NCBI GenBank assembly: GCA_049794535.1
Contig: JBARCX010000080.1
Coordinates: 1-5,857 of the forward strand
Reading direction: 5' to 3'
Length of the DNA: 5,857 nt
Source of the DNA: JBARCX01 sp049794535
GTDB taxonomy: Bacteria > Pseudomonadota > Gammaproteobacteria > Xanthomonadales > Rhodanobacteraceae
The notes below the pieces were generated by a model, which was not told the DNA's origin, searched no databases, and saw nothing but the letters and a program-made list of their open reading frames with translations. Numbering within the stretch: the stretch's first letter is position 1; each line of letters opens with the position of its first letter. Made by a program: the position numbers and the translations under genes. Shown piece after piece: positions 4,852 to 5,857 of this stretch.

Positions 4852-5857
4852 TTGAACCTTTTTGCGCCCATGATCCGCCGCCCGGTCGGAACCTCATTGC
4901 TGGGGATAGGGCTGATCATTGCCGGTTTTTGCGCCTATCTTCTGCTCGGTGTCGCGGCACTGCCGTCGCTGGATTTCCCAGGCGTGGTGGTTATTGCGCA
5001 GATGCCCGGCGCGAATGCGGAGACCATGGCGTCGACGATAACCGCGCCGCTGGAGCGCCAACTCGGCCGCATCCCTGGCATCCAGGAGATGACCTCGGAT
5101 ACCAATGACGGCGGTACGCAGATCCAGATCCTGTTCGATTTTGGCCGGAGTGCCGACAAGGCCGCCCGCGACGTGCAGGCCGCGATCAACGCGGCAGCAG
5201 CGGATCTGCCATCGAACATGCCCGCGCCGCCGCAATATTTCAAATTCGATACGTCGCAGATTCCGATCCTGCTGATTTCGCTAACGTCGACCAGCTTGCC
5301 ACCGGACAAGCTCTATGACCTCACCGATACCTTGCTGAAACCAGCGATGGCGCAGATTCCCGGCGTAGCGCAGGTGCAGGTATTCGGCGGCGCACCGCAT
5401 GCCGTTCGCATCGCCCTGAACAATGCATCGCTGGCAGCCAAAAGCCTTACCGCCAATGACGTGGCCAATGCACTGCGCGCCGCCAATGTAACTTCGCCGC
5501 AGGGCACGCTGAACGATGGCATTTCGCAGATGACCGTCACTGCTAACGATGCCTTGCATACGCCGCAGGACTTCGCTTCGCTGGTGATCGCCAGCAACAA
5601 AGACATCCCGGTGCGGCTGTCAGACGTGGCCACCATCACCAGCGGGCAGGACGATCAATATCAGGCGGCATGGTTCAACGGCCAGCGCGCGGTCTCGATG
5701 CAGATCAGCAAGCGCCCGGAGGCCAACTCGGTGCAGGTCGTGCAGACCATCCGCGACACGCTGCCGTCGCTCGGCTATATGCTGCCGGCCGATGTGAAGA
5801 TGACGCCGATCTTCGACCTAACCCAGACCACCAAATCCGCGCTGCACGAAGTGGAGG
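4852..5857 (+). CDS. Second RND efflux permease, paralogue of the first, cut by window end
   Basis: The frame is open from TTG 4852 to the window edge: 335 codons plus one base, about one third of a normal permease. It starts (M)NLFAPMIRRPVG and contains TM1 (about residues 12-34) and the first periplasmic porter domain. The window ends near where TM2 would begin, so the proton-relay residues cannot be checked. It aligns to the first permease with no gap over all 335 residues at about 74 % identity (88 differences counted by eye). Identity is lower at residues 1-145 and highest in the stretch around SLPPDKLYDLTDTLL and PGVAQVQVFGG. Motifs such as TMAS-PLER-LGRIPG, FDFGR and DVQAAINAAA are closer to the MdtC branch than to MdtB as I recall those sequences. 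ATG 4870 is an alternative start but would drop conserved residues. It probably forms a tandem pair with the first permease, as homotrimers of each or as mixed trimers. Confidence 0.93.
   Translation, partial: MNLFAPMIRRPVGTSLLGIGLIIAGFCAYLLLGVAALPSLDFPGVVVIAQMPGANAETMASTITAPLERQLGRIPGIQEMTSDTNDGGTQIQILFDFGRSADKAARDVQAAINAAAADLPSNMPAPPQYFKFDTSQIPILLISLTSTSLPPDKLYDLTDTLLKPAMAQIPGVAQVQVFGGAPHAVRIALNNASLAAKSLTANDVANALRAANVTSPQGTLNDGISQMTVTANDALHTPQDFASLVIASNKDIPVRLSDVATITSGQDDQYQAAWFNGQRAVSMQISKRPEANSVQVVQTIRDTLPSLGYMLPADVKMTPIFDLTQTTKSALHEVE

Noticed and set aside
4894..5639. Open frames on the minus strand opposite the second permease
   Set aside because: They resemble the antisense frames of the first permease because the two genes are paralogues; this is shadow similarity, not an independent gene family.
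1..5857. CRISPR array, tRNA, rRNA or an integrase attachment site
   Set aside because: I saw no regularly spaced repeats, no tRNA-like cloverleaf and no rRNA-like sequence. The only direct repeats are the permease paralogues, their leaders and the 3-bp duplication at the MITE-like element.

Overview
The window is high-GC DNA that looks like a gammaproteobacterium of the Xanthomonadales type (Xanthomonadaceae or Rhodanobacteraceae). That placement is inferred from base composition, codon use and the style of the proteins; no marker gene is present. Two unrelated blocks meet here. On the left, reading leftward on the minus strand, is a decayed piece of a conjugation or type IV secretion locus followed by an exported protein of unknown function. 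On the right, reading rightward on the plus strand, are two tandem RND-family efflux permeases.

Left block (1-970, minus strand). A virD4/traG coupling-protein gene starts at 970 but is a remnant. It has a one-base frameshift in an A run (651-655), an in-frame amber codon (570-572), and its homology stops inside the Walker A motif at about 534. About 20 bases further on, a new reading frame starts at 514 with a strong ribosome binding site and runs off the left edge. It has a 93-residue N-terminal part, then a signal-peptide-like segment that carries its own ribosome binding site and ATG at 235.

Centre (971-1431). This is 461 bases with no convincing gene. It contains an 89-bp MITE-like element (1112-1200) with 10-bp perfect terminal inverted repeats and a TAA target duplication. 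It also holds a pair of mutually exclusive hairpins and a promoter-like leader segment.

Right block (1432-5857, plus strand). A complete 1057-residue RND inner-membrane permease is followed, after 246 bases, by a second permease cut by the window edge at 335 codons. Over those 335 residues the two align without a gap at about 74 % identity (counted by eye). Both look more like the MdtC branch of the MdtB/MdtC family than one of each. The gap between them holds several hairpins and a second copy of the leader found before the first permease (67 bp, about 78 % identical). The leader and gene were therefore probably duplicated together, and each permease may have its own promoter. Such permeases work as trimers driven by the proton gradient, with a periplasmic adaptor and an outer-membrane TolC-type channel. 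Neither partner gene is visible here, although in the classical mdtABC order the adaptor lies directly upstream.

I found no clear case of a wholly new system. The points most worth checking are the duplicated leader, the paired MdtC-type permeases without an adjacent adaptor, the MITE-like element, and the virD4 scar joined to an exported protein with two possible starts.
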